Origin: an uncultured Pelagibacteraceae bacterium
Lineage (GTDB): Bacteria; Pseudomonadota; Alphaproteobacteria; Pelagibacterales; Pelagibacteraceae
Assembly: GCA_902587145.1 (NCBI GenBank)
Contig: CACIKD010000003.1
Location: 22,014-86,013, forward strand
DNA: 64,000 nucleotides
Direction of reading: 5' to 3'
The notes under the pieces are model-generated. The model ran no database searches and had not been told where the DNA came from. It saw nothing but the letters and a program-made list of their open reading frames with translations. Position 1 is the stretch's first letter. Each line of letters starts with the position of its first letter. Both the position numbers and the translations under genes were made by a program. Positions 1-8,880 of the stretch are shown piece by piece.

Positions 1-1
1 A

Positions 2-625
2 CCAATGACTTACCTTTTTGCATTTGACTTAGGTGCTGCTTTTACAGCAGGAATGTCAACAGTAATATTTACTTTATTATTTATTGACTTTTTTGATACT
101 GCTGGGACCTTAACTTCTGTTGCAAATGTTGCTGGTAAAGTTGGCAAAGATGGAAAAGTACAAGATATAAATAAAGCCATGCTTTCTGACAGCGTTGGTA
201 CAGTTGCAGGAGCGTTTATGGGAACAACTACTGTCACAAGTTATGTGGAGTCAGGTGCTGGTGTAAAAGCTGGTGGAAGAACAGGAATGACGTCGCTTGT
301 TATAGGTGTGTTATTCTTAGCATGTTTGTTCTTTTCTCCTTTAGCCACTTCTTTACCTAAAGAGATAGATGGTGCCGCGTTGCTATACGTTGCAGTCTTA
401 TTTGTAAGAAACTTAACAGATATAGAGTGGAATGATATTGCTGAGTCAGCGCCTGCGGTTGTGGCTTTTATTGCTATGCCTTTGACTTATTCTATAAGTC
501 ACGGGATCGCTTTAAGCTTTATTGCTTATGCATTAATTAAAATTTTTACAGGAAAATTTAATACTACTTCTCCTGCTATTTGGTTGATAGCTGCGTTAAG
601 TGTTGCAAGTTTTGCTGTTGCTTAA
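2..625 (+). CDS. NCS2/AzgA-type purine permease, C-terminal part (cut by window start)
   Basis: The reading frame is open back to the first bases, so this is the C-terminal ~207 residues of a longer inner-membrane transporter. The visible part has about five hydrophobic segments and the family signature around FIDFFDTAGTLTSVANVAG and TTTVTSYVESGAGVKAGGR. This is characteristic of the AzgA branch of NCS2 permeases, which take up hypoxanthine, guanine or adenine by proton symport. The next gene on the opposite strand is a purine phosphoribosyltransferase, which fits a purine salvage role. Exact substrate is inferred. The ATG at position 5 is internal, not the start. Confidence 0.88.
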   Translation, partial: PMTYLFAFDLGAAFTAGMSTVIFTLLFIDFFDTAGTLTSVANVAGKVGKDGKVQDINKAMLSDSVGTVAGAFMGTTTVTSYVESGAGVKAGGRTGMTSLVIGVLFLACLFFSPLATSLPKEIDGAALLYVAVLFVRNLTDIEWNDIAESAPAVVAFIAMPLTYSISHGIALSFIAYALIKIFTGKFNTTSPAIWLIAALSVASFAVA

Positions 626-630
626 ATTAT

Positions 631-656
631 AAAAGGGCTGGGAAACCGGCCCTTTT
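631..656. terminator. Bidirectional intrinsic terminator between purine permease and phosphoribosyltransferase
   Basis: An 11-bp inverted repeat (AAAAGGGCTGG / CCGGCCCTTTT, one G-T pair) closes on a GAAA tetraloop. A/T runs lie on both sides, so it can terminate the permease on the plus strand and the convergent gene on the minus strand. It overlaps the stop codon of the minus-strand gene. It is the only convergent junction in the window with a clear terminator. Confidence 0.85.
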
Positions 657-1176
657 AATTTTGACCTTTCTTCAAATCTTCAATTCTTATTTCTTCATAT
701 TTTTCAAATGGTTGTACTATCCAAGGATTATCTTTAAGTTTTTGAGCACAAAAATCTGGCTCAAAAGTTGAGTCAGCTTTTTTCCAAAGAACCGCAGTTT
801 TAATTGATCTAATTTTTCCTTTTAAGGGGGGATATTTTTTTAACCAATCAATACTTTTATTTAGTGTAACTCCAGTGTCTGATAAATCATCACAAAGTAA
901 AATGTTGCCACTCATATCTTGCACAGTAGAACTTAGTTCTCTAGAAAAAATTAATTCTCCTTGTTGATCTTCAATATTTTCTCCTGAATATGACTCTACA
1001 GCTAAATATGCACATTTTAGTTTAAAAACTCTACTTAAGACATCAATTATGGGTGCTCCACCTCTCATTATTCCTATTAATAAGTTAGGTTTAAAACCGC
1101 TATCATGAATCTGTATTGCAAGCTTCTCTACTATTTGATTATACTGTTTCCAATCTATGATTAATTTCTTAGCCAT
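655..1176 (-). CDS. Purine phosphoribosyltransferase (xanthine-guanine/hypoxanthine type)
   Basis: A 173-residue cytosolic type I phosphoribosyltransferase. The PRPP-binding loop LLCDDLSDTGVTL lies at residues 93-105, and the C-terminal NPWIVQPFE resembles the WIVQPFE motif of Gpt-like enzymes. It would convert a free purine base plus PRPP to the nucleotide. It faces a purine permease convergently across a terminator, forming an uptake and salvage pair. Xanthine, guanine and hypoxanthine cannot be told apart from sequence alone. Its start is only 33 bp from the divergent DUF1330 gene. Confidence 0.85.
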   Translation of the reverse strand: MAKKLIIDWKQYNQIVEKLAIQIHDSGFKPNLLIGIMRGGAPIIDVLSRVFKLKCAYLAVESYSGENIEDQQGELIFSRELSSTVQDMSGNILLCDDLSDTGVTLNKSIDWLKKYPPLKGKIRSIKTAVLWKKADSTFEPDFCAQKLKDNPWIVQPFEKYEEIRIEDLKKGQN

Positions 1177-1209
1177 AAAAAAAATTAATTTATTTTAAAG
1201 GAGTTGTAA

Positions 1210-1497
1210 ATGAAAGGTTATGTAGTTTGTGTTTATAAAAGTATTAGTAATGAAGAAAAACTGAAAGAATATGCTGTTAAAGCTAAAGCAGCAGTTGAAA
1301 AATATAAAGGTAAGTTTTTAATAAGAGGAGGGAAGTCCATTAATAATGAGGGTGAAAAATCACCTAGGACAGTTGTAATTGAATTTCCATCTTATAATGA
1401 AGCAAATTCTTTTTACAATTCAAAAGAATATCAAGAAGCTCATTCAATTTTAAAAGGCTATGCCGTAAGGCAACACCAAACGGTAGAGGGTGCCTAA
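1210..1497 (+). CDS. DUF1330 family protein
   Basis: A 95-residue protein of the DUF1330 family (dimeric ferredoxin-like alpha/beta barrel fold). Family features visible are the early strand YVVCVYKSI, the central KGKFLIRGGKS, and VVIEFPSYNEANSFYNSKEYQ, where an edge strand is followed by the conserved S/N-E-Y-Q region. A good ribosome binding site (AAGGAG) lies about 7 nt before the ATG. The molecular function of the family is not established. The 3' end overlaps the convergent glycosylase by 4 bp. Confidence 0.85.
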   Translation: MKGYVVCVYKSISNEEKLKEYAVKAKAAVEKYKGKFLIRGGKSINNEGEKSPRTVVIEFPSYNEANSFYNSKEYQEAHSILKGYAVRQHQTVEGA

Positions 1498-2120
1498 TAC
1501 TGTATTGGTTCATCGTCTATTGATCTCCAAAGGTACCAGGTAGCAACTGAGCAATAAGGACTGAATTTTTTATAAAGTTTTTTTAAAAAAATTTTTGGTG
1601 GAAAATATTTCTTTTTATAATTATTCGATATTGCTCTCAGCAATCCTATGTCCTGTAAAGGCCAAATATTTGATCTATTAAATGTAAATAGTAATATCAT
1701 TTCTGCTGACCACCTACCTATTTGTCTTAATCTAGATAAATACTCTATGGCCTCCTCATCATTCATATTTTTAATTAAATTTGGATTAAATTCTTTATTT
1801 AAGGTTTTTTTTGCAAGCTCTTTAATTCCTTTAGCTTTTTGTCTGCTCAAACCACAACTTTTAAGACTTGATGTAGATAATTTATTTACAATTTTAGGTT
1901 TTATCTTTCCGTAACATTTTTTTTTAAATTTTAAAAATACAGAGTTTGCTGCCGCAACGCTTATTTGTTGACCAATTATGCTTTTACATAATGAGAAAAA
2001 TACGTCATTTCTTGTTATCAGTGATCCATCTTTATAATTTAAAATTAGTCTAGCCATTACTTTATCTTTTTTAGATAGTATTTTTTTAGCTTTAATCCAA
2101 TACTTCGGTGCTTTATTCAT
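1494..2120 (-). CDS. HhH-GPD base-excision DNA glycosylase (3-methyladenine glycosylase II type)
   Basis: A 208-residue protein with the HhH-GPD architecture: FSLCKSIIGQQISVAAA at residues 42-58, then a helix-hairpin-helix LRQIGRWSAEMILLF at 131-145, then the catalytic aspartate in WPLQDIGL (D157). There are no Fe-S cluster cysteines at the C terminus, which argues against EndoIII or MutY and for the AlkA/Mag-type enzyme that excises alkylated purines. Its start overlaps the stop of the upstream EamA gene by 4 bp, so the two are probably co-transcribed. Confidence 0.85.
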   Translation of the reverse strand: MNKAPKYWIKAKKILSKKDKVMARLILNYKDGSLITRNDVFFSLCKSIIGQQISVAAANSVFLKFKKKCYGKIKPKIVNKLSTSSLKSCGLSRQKAKGIKELAKKTLNKEFNPNLIKNMNDEEAIEYLSRLRQIGRWSAEMILLFTFNRSNIWPLQDIGLLRAISNNYKKKYFPPKIFLKKLYKKFSPYCSVATWYLWRSIDDEPIQY

Positions 2121-2998
2121 GGTCTTGGATTTATAATTTGTTTTTTTAGTTTGTTTTCTCTCATAAAGATTATAAGGGAGCTGGTTATGACTAGTAATGC
2201 ACCGAAAAGTGTTAATAATTTTGGTATTTCACTCCAAATTAAGAAGCCAAACACAATTGCAAAAACTAAACTTAGATATTTTATTGGAGTTACTAATGAT
2301 GCCTCTGCTAATCTGTAGCTTTGAGTAAGCAATAAGTTTGCAACACTTCCACACAAGCCCATTATTATAAAAATTCCTAAATCTATTTTGGTTGGAAAAA
2401 CCCAATCTCCTTTAAAGATAGTTGCCACACCTAATAATGAACATAGCAATGTAAAATAAAACGCAATTCTATAATTCGGTTCAGTTTTAGATAAGGATCT
2501 AACACTTATAGCTACGCAAGCAAAAAAAATGCAAAATATTATCGGTGTGATGTAGTAAAAGTTTAAATCTATAAAAGCTGGCTGTACTATCAATAACATT
2601 CCAATAAAACCTAAAAATACTGCAGACCATCTTTTAATTCCAACTTTCTCAGATAAAAAGAAAATTGATGCAACTGTAACAAATATTGGTCCTCCAAAAG
2701 TTAGGGATACTACATCAGCTAAAGGTAATTCTCTTAAACCAATAAATAATGCGATGATTGCTGCTGCACCAGTAAAAGCACGAAATGCATGTAAACCTGG
2801 TCTAGAAGTTTTATAAAAACTTAACAATTTTTCTCTTGGAATTATAAAAAAAATAGGAATAAAGCCTATAAAAAATCTTAAGAAAAGAACTTGCCCTACT
2901 GGGTAATAATCTAGCCACTTAACACATATATCCATTATAGAAAAGCATATTACGCTGGCCACCATGTACAATACGCCTATTTGATTTTTAGTAAGCAA
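2117..2998 (-). CDS. EamA/DMT family transporter
   Basis: A 293-residue inner-membrane protein with about ten hydrophobic segments in two EamA repeats, typical of drug/metabolite transporters. It probably exports a small metabolite; the substrate is unknown. The start used is TTG, supported by a GAGGA ribosome binding site about 8 nt upstream. The first in-frame ATG (residue 12) would remove half of the first membrane helix. The gene is divergent from msrA with a 39-bp gap and overlaps the downstream glycosylase gene. Confidence 0.8.
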   Translation of the reverse strand: MLTKNQIGVLYMVASVICFSIMDICVKWLDYYPVGQVLFLRFFIGFIPIFFIIPREKLLSFYKTSRPGLHAFRAFTGAAAIIALFIGLRELPLADVVSLTFGGPIFVTVASIFFLSEKVGIKRWSAVFLGFIGMLLIVQPAFIDLNFYYITPIIFCIFFACVAISVRSLSKTEPNYRIAFYFTLLCSLLGVATIFKGDWVFPTKIDLGIFIIMGLCGSVANLLLTQSYRLAEASLVTPIKYLSLVFAIVFGFLIWSEIPKLLTLFGALLVITSSLIIFMRENKLKKQIINPRP

Positions 2999-3024
2999 TT
3001 TATTATCCTCAATACTTCATAACA

Positions 3025-3030
3025 TATAAA
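3025..3030 (+). promoter_or_regulatory. Candidate -10 element (TATAAA) of msrA predicting a leaderless transcript
   Basis: TATAAA ends 7 nt before the msrA ATG at 3038, so transcription would begin at or next to the start codon. No Shine-Dalgarno sequence lies between. The -35 region is weak. Inferred from spacing only. Confidence 0.4.
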
Positions 3031-3037
3031 ATTACTT

Positions 3038-3487
3038 ATGCAAAAATGTTACTTAGCAATGGGATGTTTCTGGAAACCTGAAGAGCAATTTAAAACTCAA
3101 AAAGGCATAATAGGTACCGAGGTAGGATATGCTGGGGGTTATAAGTCGAGAGTAACCTATGAAGAAGTTTGCCAAGGTAACACTGGTCACGCAGAAATTG
3201 TAAAACTTTCGTTTGACGAAAACATTATATCCTATGAAAAAATTTTAGAGCTATTTTTTAAATTGCATGACCCAACTCAAAAAGATATGCAATTTCCAGA
3301 TGTGGGAACTCAATATAGAAGTGAAATATTTTACGAAAATGAACAACAAAAAGAAATAGCAAAAAAAGTTAAAGAAAAATTTAATAAAGTATTTAATAAT
3401 AAAATTGAAACAAATATTTCTCCGATAAAAAACTATTGTAAAGCAGAGGAATATCATCAAAAATATATTGAAAAAACCCGAAGATGA
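3038..3487 (+). CDS. msrA: Peptide-methionine (S)-S-oxide reductase MsrA
   Basis: A 149-residue cytosolic MsrA. The catalytic cysteine lies in the motif GCFWKPEE (C10), and a candidate resolving cysteine lies in NYCKAEEYHQKY (C134) near the C terminus. It reduces methionine S-sulfoxide in proteins, with electrons from thioredoxin. It is the shorter form, without the N-terminal extension of E. coli MsrA. Its stop overlaps the start of the sulfurtransferase gene by 4 bp (ATGA), suggesting translational coupling of two sulfur-redox genes. Confidence 0.93.
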   Translation: MQKCYLAMGCFWKPEEQFKTQKGIIGTEVGYAGGYKSRVTYEEVCQGNTGHAEIVKLSFDENIISYEKILELFFKLHDPTQKDMQFPDVGTQYRSEIFYENEQQKEIAKKVKEKFNKVFNNKIETNISPIKNYCKAEEYHQKYIEKTRR

Positions 3488-4299
3488 GTCCTTTAAAATC
3501 TACCAACTGGCTAGAGGAAAATATCAATAAAGTAAAAATTTTAGATGCCACTTGGCATATGCCTAATTCAAATCGAAATGCATTAGGAGAGTATAAAAAA
3601 AATCACATAAAAAGTTCAATTTTTTTTGATTTAGATGAAAATTCAAATCAAAATATTCCCTTGCCTCATATGCTGCCAGTCTCTCAAGATTGGGAAAAAA
3701 TAGTTTCTAGATTAGGTATTAAAAATGATGATCATATTATTATCTACGATAATTCTGAAGTACTAAGTGCAAGTAGATGCTGGTTTACATTTTTATATTT
3801 TGGACATGATATTAATTTGGTCTCAGTCTTAGATGGTGGATTAAAAAAATGGAAATTAGAAAATAGACCATTATCAAATGAAAAAGTTAGTATAATAGAA
3901 ACTAAATATAAAGCTAAAGTAAAAAATGATTTAGTAATCAATTTTAATCAAGTCAAAAACAATATCAAAGAAAAAAAATTTTGTTTAGTTGATGCTAGAG
4001 GAGAAGATAGATTTAAAGGATTGGTAGAAGAGCCAAGAAAAAATTTAAAGAAAGGAAATGTTAAAGGATCAAAAAACCTCCCGTTCTCAAAAATAATAAA
4101 TTCTGAAAACAATACCTTTAAAAAAAAAGCAGAATTAGAGAAAATATTCGTAAATCACGGTATAAATCCAAATGAAAAATTAGCTTTTAGCTGCGGAAGT
4201 GGTATAACGGCCTGTGTCTTAGGTCTGGCAAGTACTGTCGTTAATAATAAATTACCGGTTATATATGATGGTTCTTGGGCAGAGTACGGGCTCAAATAA
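3484..4299 (+). CDS. sseA: 3-mercaptopyruvate/thiosulfate sulfurtransferase (tandem rhodanese)
   Basis: A 271-residue protein with two rhodanese domains, the length usual for SseA-type enzymes. The C-terminal domain carries the active-site loop CGSGITAC (C237). The CGSG[VI]T form is typical of mercaptopyruvate rather than thiosulfate sulfurtransferases. The N-terminal domain (residues 5-115) lacks the cysteine loop. It transfers sulfane sulfur to cyanide or thiol acceptors. It is coupled to msrA upstream, and the RND adaptor starts 2 bp after its stop. Confidence 0.88.
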   Translation: MSPLKSTNWLEENINKVKILDATWHMPNSNRNALGEYKKNHIKSSIFFDLDENSNQNIPLPHMLPVSQDWEKIVSRLGIKNDDHIIIYDNSEVLSASRCWFTFLYFGHDINLVSVLDGGLKKWKLENRPLSNEKVSIIETKYKAKVKNDLVINFNQVKNNIKEKKFCLVDARGEDRFKGLVEEPRKNLKKGNVKGSKNLPFSKIINSENNTFKKKAELEKIFVNHGINPNEKLAFSCGSGITACVLGLASTVVNNKLPVIYDGSWAEYGLK

Positions 4300-4301
4300 A
4301 A

Positions 4302-5174
4302 ATGAAAACATCAACTAAAATAAAAACTTTTATTATTATATTTATAATTGTTATTACAATTGTAATAACCGCAAGACATTTTATAGGATTACACTTTAAA
4401 AAAAAATTTAGTGTAAGACCAGCGCCGGGCGTAATAGTTAAAGAGGTTGAGAAATCGCAATTTTATAAAAGTATTGAAACCTTTGGTACTGCAATAGCTC
4501 AAAATTCTAAAACTTACAGAATTAAAAAAGATAATGTTGTAGGAAACTTAAGAATAGAAAATAGATTTGTTAAAAAAGGGGAAATCATAGCTGCTTTAAA
4601 AGATAGCAATAATATTATTGCAGATTTTGCAGGCAAACTTGGTAAAAGGGAAATAGCTCAGGGTGTACTAGGATCAGATAGTTTAATTATTACTCTTGAT
4701 GATTTAAAAAAAATTGTAATAGATATTAAAATTCCAGAAAGTTATGTAGGAATTTTAAAACCAGGTCTAAAAGCAGAGATATCCAGCTCAGCTTTTTCTG
4801 GAAAAATTTTTAGAGGAAAAGTGTCCTCTATTAGTTCAAGAATTGATCCTTCGACAAGATCGATTTTAGCCAGAATTTCTGTAAATAACAAAAACTTTGA
4901 AATAATTCCTGGGCAGTTGATGACCGTAAAAATAATTTATAATGAAATTAATCAAATAGGGGTTCCTGAAAGTGCAGTGACAATTCAGGGTAACACCTCT
5001 TTCGTCTATATTGTTAAAAACAATACTGCTGAAAAAAGGGATATTAAAATTGGAAATAGAAATTTTGGAAAAGTATCTGTTCTTTCAGGAATAAAGGAAG
5101 GTGACGTGGTGATTTCTGAAGGAGTTTCTAAAGTACGAAATAAAACAAAAGTAAAAATTATTAATAATAAATAA
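4302..5174 (+). CDS. RND efflux periplasmic adaptor (HlyD/MFP family) lacking the alpha-hairpin
   Basis: A 290-residue membrane-fusion protein with an N-terminal membrane anchor (residues 8-24). Half-lipoyl segments are at about 72-100 and 104-132. The beta-barrel domain follows at 137-215, and a membrane-proximal domain ends in the family motif GIKEGDVVISEGVSKV. The first lipoyl half (VKKGEIIAALKD) passes almost directly into the second (IIADFAGKLGKREIAQG), so the usual 60-100 residue coiled-coil hairpin that docks to TolC is missing. The ATG at 4302 is preferred to one at 4275, which would overlap the sulfurtransferase. It is paired with the RND pump 4 bp downstream. No outer-membrane channel gene is nearby. 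Confidence 0.88.
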   Translation: MKTSTKIKTFIIIFIIVITIVITARHFIGLHFKKKFSVRPAPGVIVKEVEKSQFYKSIETFGTAIAQNSKTYRIKKDNVVGNLRIENRFVKKGEIIAALKDSNNIIADFAGKLGKREIAQGVLGSDSLIITLDDLKKIVIDIKIPESYVGILKPGLKAEISSSAFSGKIFRGKVSSISSRIDPSTRSILARISVNNKNFEIIPGQLMTVKIIYNEINQIGVPESAVTIQGNTSFVYIVKNNTAEKRDIKIGNRNFGKVSVLSGIKEGDVVISEGVSKVRNKTKVKIINNK

Positions 5175-5178
5175 TAAA

Positions 5179-8100
5179 ATGTTTTTAACCGATTTATCAA
5201 TAAAAAGACCTGTTGTTGCATCTGTGATGAGCTTAGTTTTAGTTATCTTTGGTCTTTTTACTTTTAATGAAATACCAACAGATGAGCTACCAGATGTTCA
5301 GCCTCCTGTTGTCACTATTCAAACAGAGTATAAAGGTGCATCTGCAGAAATTATTGATACTCAGATAACCCAAAGAATAGAAGATTTTGTCGGAGGAACG
5401 CCTGGATTAGAAACTATAGACTCTTTTAGTGAAGATGAAAGCTCTAGAATTACCCTTACATTTGAAAACAATCTAGATTTAGACGATGTGGCTAACGATG
5501 TTAGAAGTTCAGTTGCAAGAGTACTGGACAATCTTCCTGATGGTGCTGAACAACCCGAAATTTTTAAACAAAGCGCTGGAATGAGAACAACAATGTGGTT
5601 GTCTTTTAATTCTGATACTATGACAGATTTAGAATTAACTGATTATGCTGATAGATACTTAACTGATTTATTTTCAACTGTAGAGGGGGTGGGTAGAGTT
5701 CGTTTAGGAGGAGAGAGAGAACTTTCCTTAAGAGTGTGGCTTGACCCGATAGCTCTTGCGGCCAGAGATTTGACAACACAAGAAGTTGAGTCAGTTTTAA
5801 GAAAAGAAAATGTTGAGTTTCCTGCAGGAAGAATTGAATCTAAAGATGTTGATTTAACTATTAAATTAGATAAGGCATATGAAAATTTAGAAAGTTATAA
5901 AAAACTACCGCTTAAAAGAGCAAGAGATGGATCAATTATAACACTTTCAGACGTTGCAAGAGTTGAGCTCGGAGCAGAGTCAACCAGAACACTATTTAAA
6001 GGAAACGGTAAACAAGTGGTTGGAATTGGTATTTATCAACAATCAGATGCAAACACCATCAAAGTTGCAAATGGAATTAAAAATAAAATTAAAGAAGTTA
6101 GACCGGGATTACCTCCTGGAACATCATTAGAAGTTTCTTTCGACAGAAGTAATTACATAAAGGCTGCGATAAAGGAAGTTTATAAAACTTTATTTATTGC
6201 TTTAATATTGGTAACAATTATAATTTATTTATTCTTAGGTAATATCAGAGCATTAATAGTTCCTCTAATTGCTTTGCCGGTCTCTTTAATTTCTACTTTT
6301 TTGTCAATATATTTTTTTGATTTTTCAATAAATCTATTTACCTTAATGGCATTAGTCTTAGCGATAGGAATTGTTGTTGACGACGCCATAGTAATGCTTG
6401 AAAATATTGTACGAAGAATAGAGTTAGGAGATACACCACTTGTTGCAGCATATAAAGGGGCGAAGCAAGTTTCTTTTGCAATTATTGCTACTACAGTAGT
6501 ATTGGTTGCAGTATTTATTCCGCTTATTTTTATTAAAGGTATTACTGGTGTATTATTTACACAAACAGCAATTACTTTAGCTTCAGCTGTAGTTATATCA
6601 AGTTTCGTAGCACTTTCTTTAAGTCCAATGATAGGTAGTAAAGTTCTTAAGAAAAATATGAATAAATCAAAAATTGTAATTAAATTTGAAAAATTTTTAA
6701 AGAACATTACATTAGTTTACAAACAATCACTAATTAGTTGGGTAAGAAAAAGAAAAATTATAATTTCTTTTTTAGCAATTGTATTATCTCTAACGGTTTT
6801 TTTATTTAGTTATGCTCCAAAAGAACTAATTGCACCTGAAGACAGAGGTGCATTTTTTGTAATAGTGAAGGCCCCTCAAGGTTCAGGGTTTAATTTTACA
6901 AAATCTAAAGCAGAAGATATTGAAAATCTTTTATTGCCCAATGTTGGTAAAGGTGAATATAGGAAATTAATATTGCGAGTACCAGGGTTCGGAAAATCAG
7001 CAAAACAAGTAAATAGTGGTTTCATAATAGTACTTTTGGAACCATGGGGTAAAAGAGATCGTCATGGAGTTAAAATAATGAGAGAGTCTTTTGGAAAAAT
7101 TTCTAAAGTGCCAGGAGTGCTTGCTTTTCCAATAATGCCTCAAGGTATTAGAACCGGTGGTGTAGAAAGTCCTGTTCAATTTGTAATCCTAGGTAATACA
7201 TATGACCAATTAATAGAATGGAAAAATGTTATTAAAAAAGAAGCTAGAAAGAATCCAGGACTTACATCAATACAAGATGATTTCGATTTAAATAAACCAC
7301 AACTTAATGTTCAAATTGATCAAAAAAAAGCTGCTGATTTAGGTGTTTCTACAGAGGATATAGGGAGAACAATTGAAACTATTTTTGGTTCTAAAAGAGT
7401 TACAAATTTTACTAGAGATGGAAAAGAATACTCCATTATTCTTCAGGGTGATATAAAAGATAGACAAGAGCCAGATAGTATTAGTAAAGTTTTTGTAAGA
7501 TCTAATAATAACGGAAAACTTGTATCAGTCTCTAATTTAATTAGGTATGATGAAGAAGGTCAGTCGCCTTTCTTAGCAAGATATAACAGACAAAAAGCAG
7601 TAACAATTTCAGCAAGATTAGTTGGCGACTACTCTTTAGATGAGGCCTTGAATTTTTTAGTCAAAGTTGTTGAAGAAAATACTCCTAAGGCAAAAATTGC
7701 TTACAAAGGGGAAAGTGAAGAGTATAAAAAAACCAATACAGAATTATATATCATATTTGTATTGGCTTTAGTCACAGCGTATTTAGCGATGAGTGCTCAA
7801 TTTGAGAGCTGGAAACATCCCCTTACTATAATGCTAACAGTTCCACTGGCAATACTTGGAGGTTTGTTAGGAATATTGGTTGTTGGCTCCTCTTTAAATA
7901 TTTATAGTCAAATTGCTTTAATAATATTAATTGGCTTGTCAGCAAAAAATGGAATCTTAATTGTAGAATTTGCAAATCAGCTGAGAAAAGAAGGAAAAAA
8001 TATAGAGACATCAATAATAGAGGCTGCATCCATAAGACTCAGACCTATTTTAATGACAAGTCTTTCAACTATTATTGGGGTGCTTCCTCTAATACTTGGC

Positions 8101-8274
8101 TCTGGGCCAGGAGCAGCAAGCAGACTGACTGTTGGAATAACTATCTTCGGTGGAATGCTTTTTTCAACTTTTTTTACTCTATATGTAATTCCAACAATTT
8201 ACTCTATTATTGGAAAGAACACTCAAAGAATTGATGCTGTTGAAATTGAATTAAATAGACAGCTTAAAAAATAA
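5179..8274 (+). CDS. RND family efflux pump, inner-membrane subunit (AcrB/MdtB-like)
   Basis: A 1031-residue proton-driven RND transporter of normal HAE-family length: 12 membrane helices and two large periplasmic loops. The proton-relay residues are present: the paired aspartates in GIVVDDAIVML (D401, D402) on TM4, a lysine in LSAKNGILIVEF (K923) on TM10, and RPILMTSLSTIIGVLPL on TM11. The start FLTDLSIKRPVVASVMSL is canonical. It forms a two-gene operon with the hairpin-less adaptor. The substrate is unknown; the family exports drugs, bile salts, solvents or lipids. Its 3' end overlaps the convergent transglycosylase by 11 bp. Confidence 0.94.
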   Translation: MFLTDLSIKRPVVASVMSLVLVIFGLFTFNEIPTDELPDVQPPVVTIQTEYKGASAEIIDTQITQRIEDFVGGTPGLETIDSFSEDESSRITLTFENNLDLDDVANDVRSSVARVLDNLPDGAEQPEIFKQSAGMRTTMWLSFNSDTMTDLELTDYADRYLTDLFSTVEGVGRVRLGGERELSLRVWLDPIALAARDLTTQEVESVLRKENVEFPAGRIESKDVDLTIKLDKAYENLESYKKLPLKRARDGSIITLSDVARVELGAESTRTLFKGNGKQVVGIGIYQQSDANTIKVANGIKNKIKEVRPGLPPGTSLEVSFDRSNYIKAAIKEVYKTLFIALILVTIIIYLFLGNIRALIVPLIALPVSLISTFLSIYFFDFSINLFTLMALVLAIGIVVDDAIVMLENIVRRIELGDTPLVAAYKGAKQVSFAIIATTVVLVAVFIPLIFIKGITGVLFTQTAITLASAVVISSFVALSLSPMIGSKVLKKNMNKSKIVIKFEKFLKNITLVYKQSLISWVRKRKIIISFLAIVLSLTVFLFSYAPKELIAPEDRGAFFVIVKAPQGSGFNFTKSKAEDIENLLLPNVGKGEYRKLILRVPGFGKSAKQVNSGFIIVLLEPWGKRDRHGVKIMRESFGKISKVPGVLAFPIMPQGIRTGGVESPVQFVILGNTYDQLIEWKNVIKKEARKNPGLTSIQDDFDLNKPQLNVQIDQKKAADLGVSTEDIGRTIETIFGSKRVTNFTRDGKEYSIILQGDIKDRQEPDSISKVFVRSNNNGKLVSVSNLIRYDEEGQSPFLARYNRQKAVTISARLVGDYSLDEALNFLVKVVEENTPKAKIAYKGESEEYKKTNTELYIIFVLALVTAYLAMSAQFESWKHPLTIMLTVPLAILGGLLGILVVGSSLNIYSQIALIILIGLSAKNGILIVEFANQLRKEGKNIETSIIEAASIRLRPILMTSLSTIIGVLPLILGSGPGAASRLTVGITIFGGMLFSTFFTLYVIPTIYSIIGKNTQRIDAVEIELNRQLKK

Positions 8275-8860
8275 TATACTTATTTTTATCTAAGTTTTTT
8301 TTACAAATGGTTAATTGTTTTCTATATTTTGAAGACATTTCTTTAACCGACTTAGCGTAAATGATAGCTTTTTTATCTTTTGAATAATTTTTGTAATCAC
8401 CCCAACCTTTGTAGTAAGCTAAGTATTGTCTGTATGCGTCTTTTTTTGAAATCTTTAATATTTTGTTAGTTTTATTTACATACCAACCAATAAAATCAAC
8501 TGAGTCTTTAAATCTAGCTCTTGTCGCTAAAGGATTTTTGGTCTCTCTTTTATATTGTTCCCAAGTTCCTTTTACAGCTTGTGAATATCCAAATGAGGAC
8601 GAAGGTCTTTTAAAAGGGATAACCTTGAAAAGTTTTTTTCGTGGAGGCTTGGCTAACCAATTAAAATCACTTTCCTTTTTTACAAAAGCTAGTTGTAGAT
8701 GTATTGGAGCACCCCATTTTTCATAGGCGGCTCTAGCATGTTTATACCAAAGATATCTTTCTTCAAAAATTGCACAGCTATTTTGAGTGTTTTTTGGAAT
8801 TGAAGAACATGCTGTAAAAATTAAAAATAGAAATATAAATAAATTTTTATTATGAATCAC
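8264..8860 (-). CDS. Lytic transglycosylase-like lipoprotein (SLT domain)
   Basis: A 198-residue putative lipoprotein. The signal peptide ends in a lipobox-like IFTAC with cysteine at 18. The rest has an SLT/lysozyme-like fold: the probable catalytic glutamate in AFVKKESDFNW, then SSSFGYSQAVKGTWEQY (the GxxQ region) and later YLAYYKGWGDY. It would cleave peptidoglycan glycan strands between MurNAc and GlcNAc from the outer-membrane face. It resembles the small alphaproteobacterial transglycosylase family rather than MltA to MltF. The catalytic assignment is by motif only. Confidence 0.78.
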   Translation of the reverse strand: MIHNKNLFIFLFLIFTACSSIPKNTQNSCAIFEERYLWYKHARAAYEKWGAPIHLQLAFVKKESDFNWLAKPPRKKLFKVIPFKRPSSSFGYSQAVKGTWEQYKRETKNPLATRARFKDSVDFIGWYVNKTNKILKISKKDAYRQYLAYYKGWGDYKNYSKDKKAIIYAKSVKEMSSKYRKQLTICKKNLDKNKYIIF

Positions 8861-8880
8861 TAACCAATTTATACTAAAAA

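Noticed and set aside
4275-4301. Earlier ATG for the RND adaptor at 4275
   Set aside because: It would overlap the sulfurtransferase end and add nine residues without a ribosome binding site; ATG 4302 gives a normal membrane anchor.
6225-6707. A 160-residue open frame on the minus strand inside the RND pump gene
   Set aside because: It is antisense to conserved pump codons including the TM4 aspartates, has no recognisable domain, and is explained by low stop frequency opposite a membrane protein gene.
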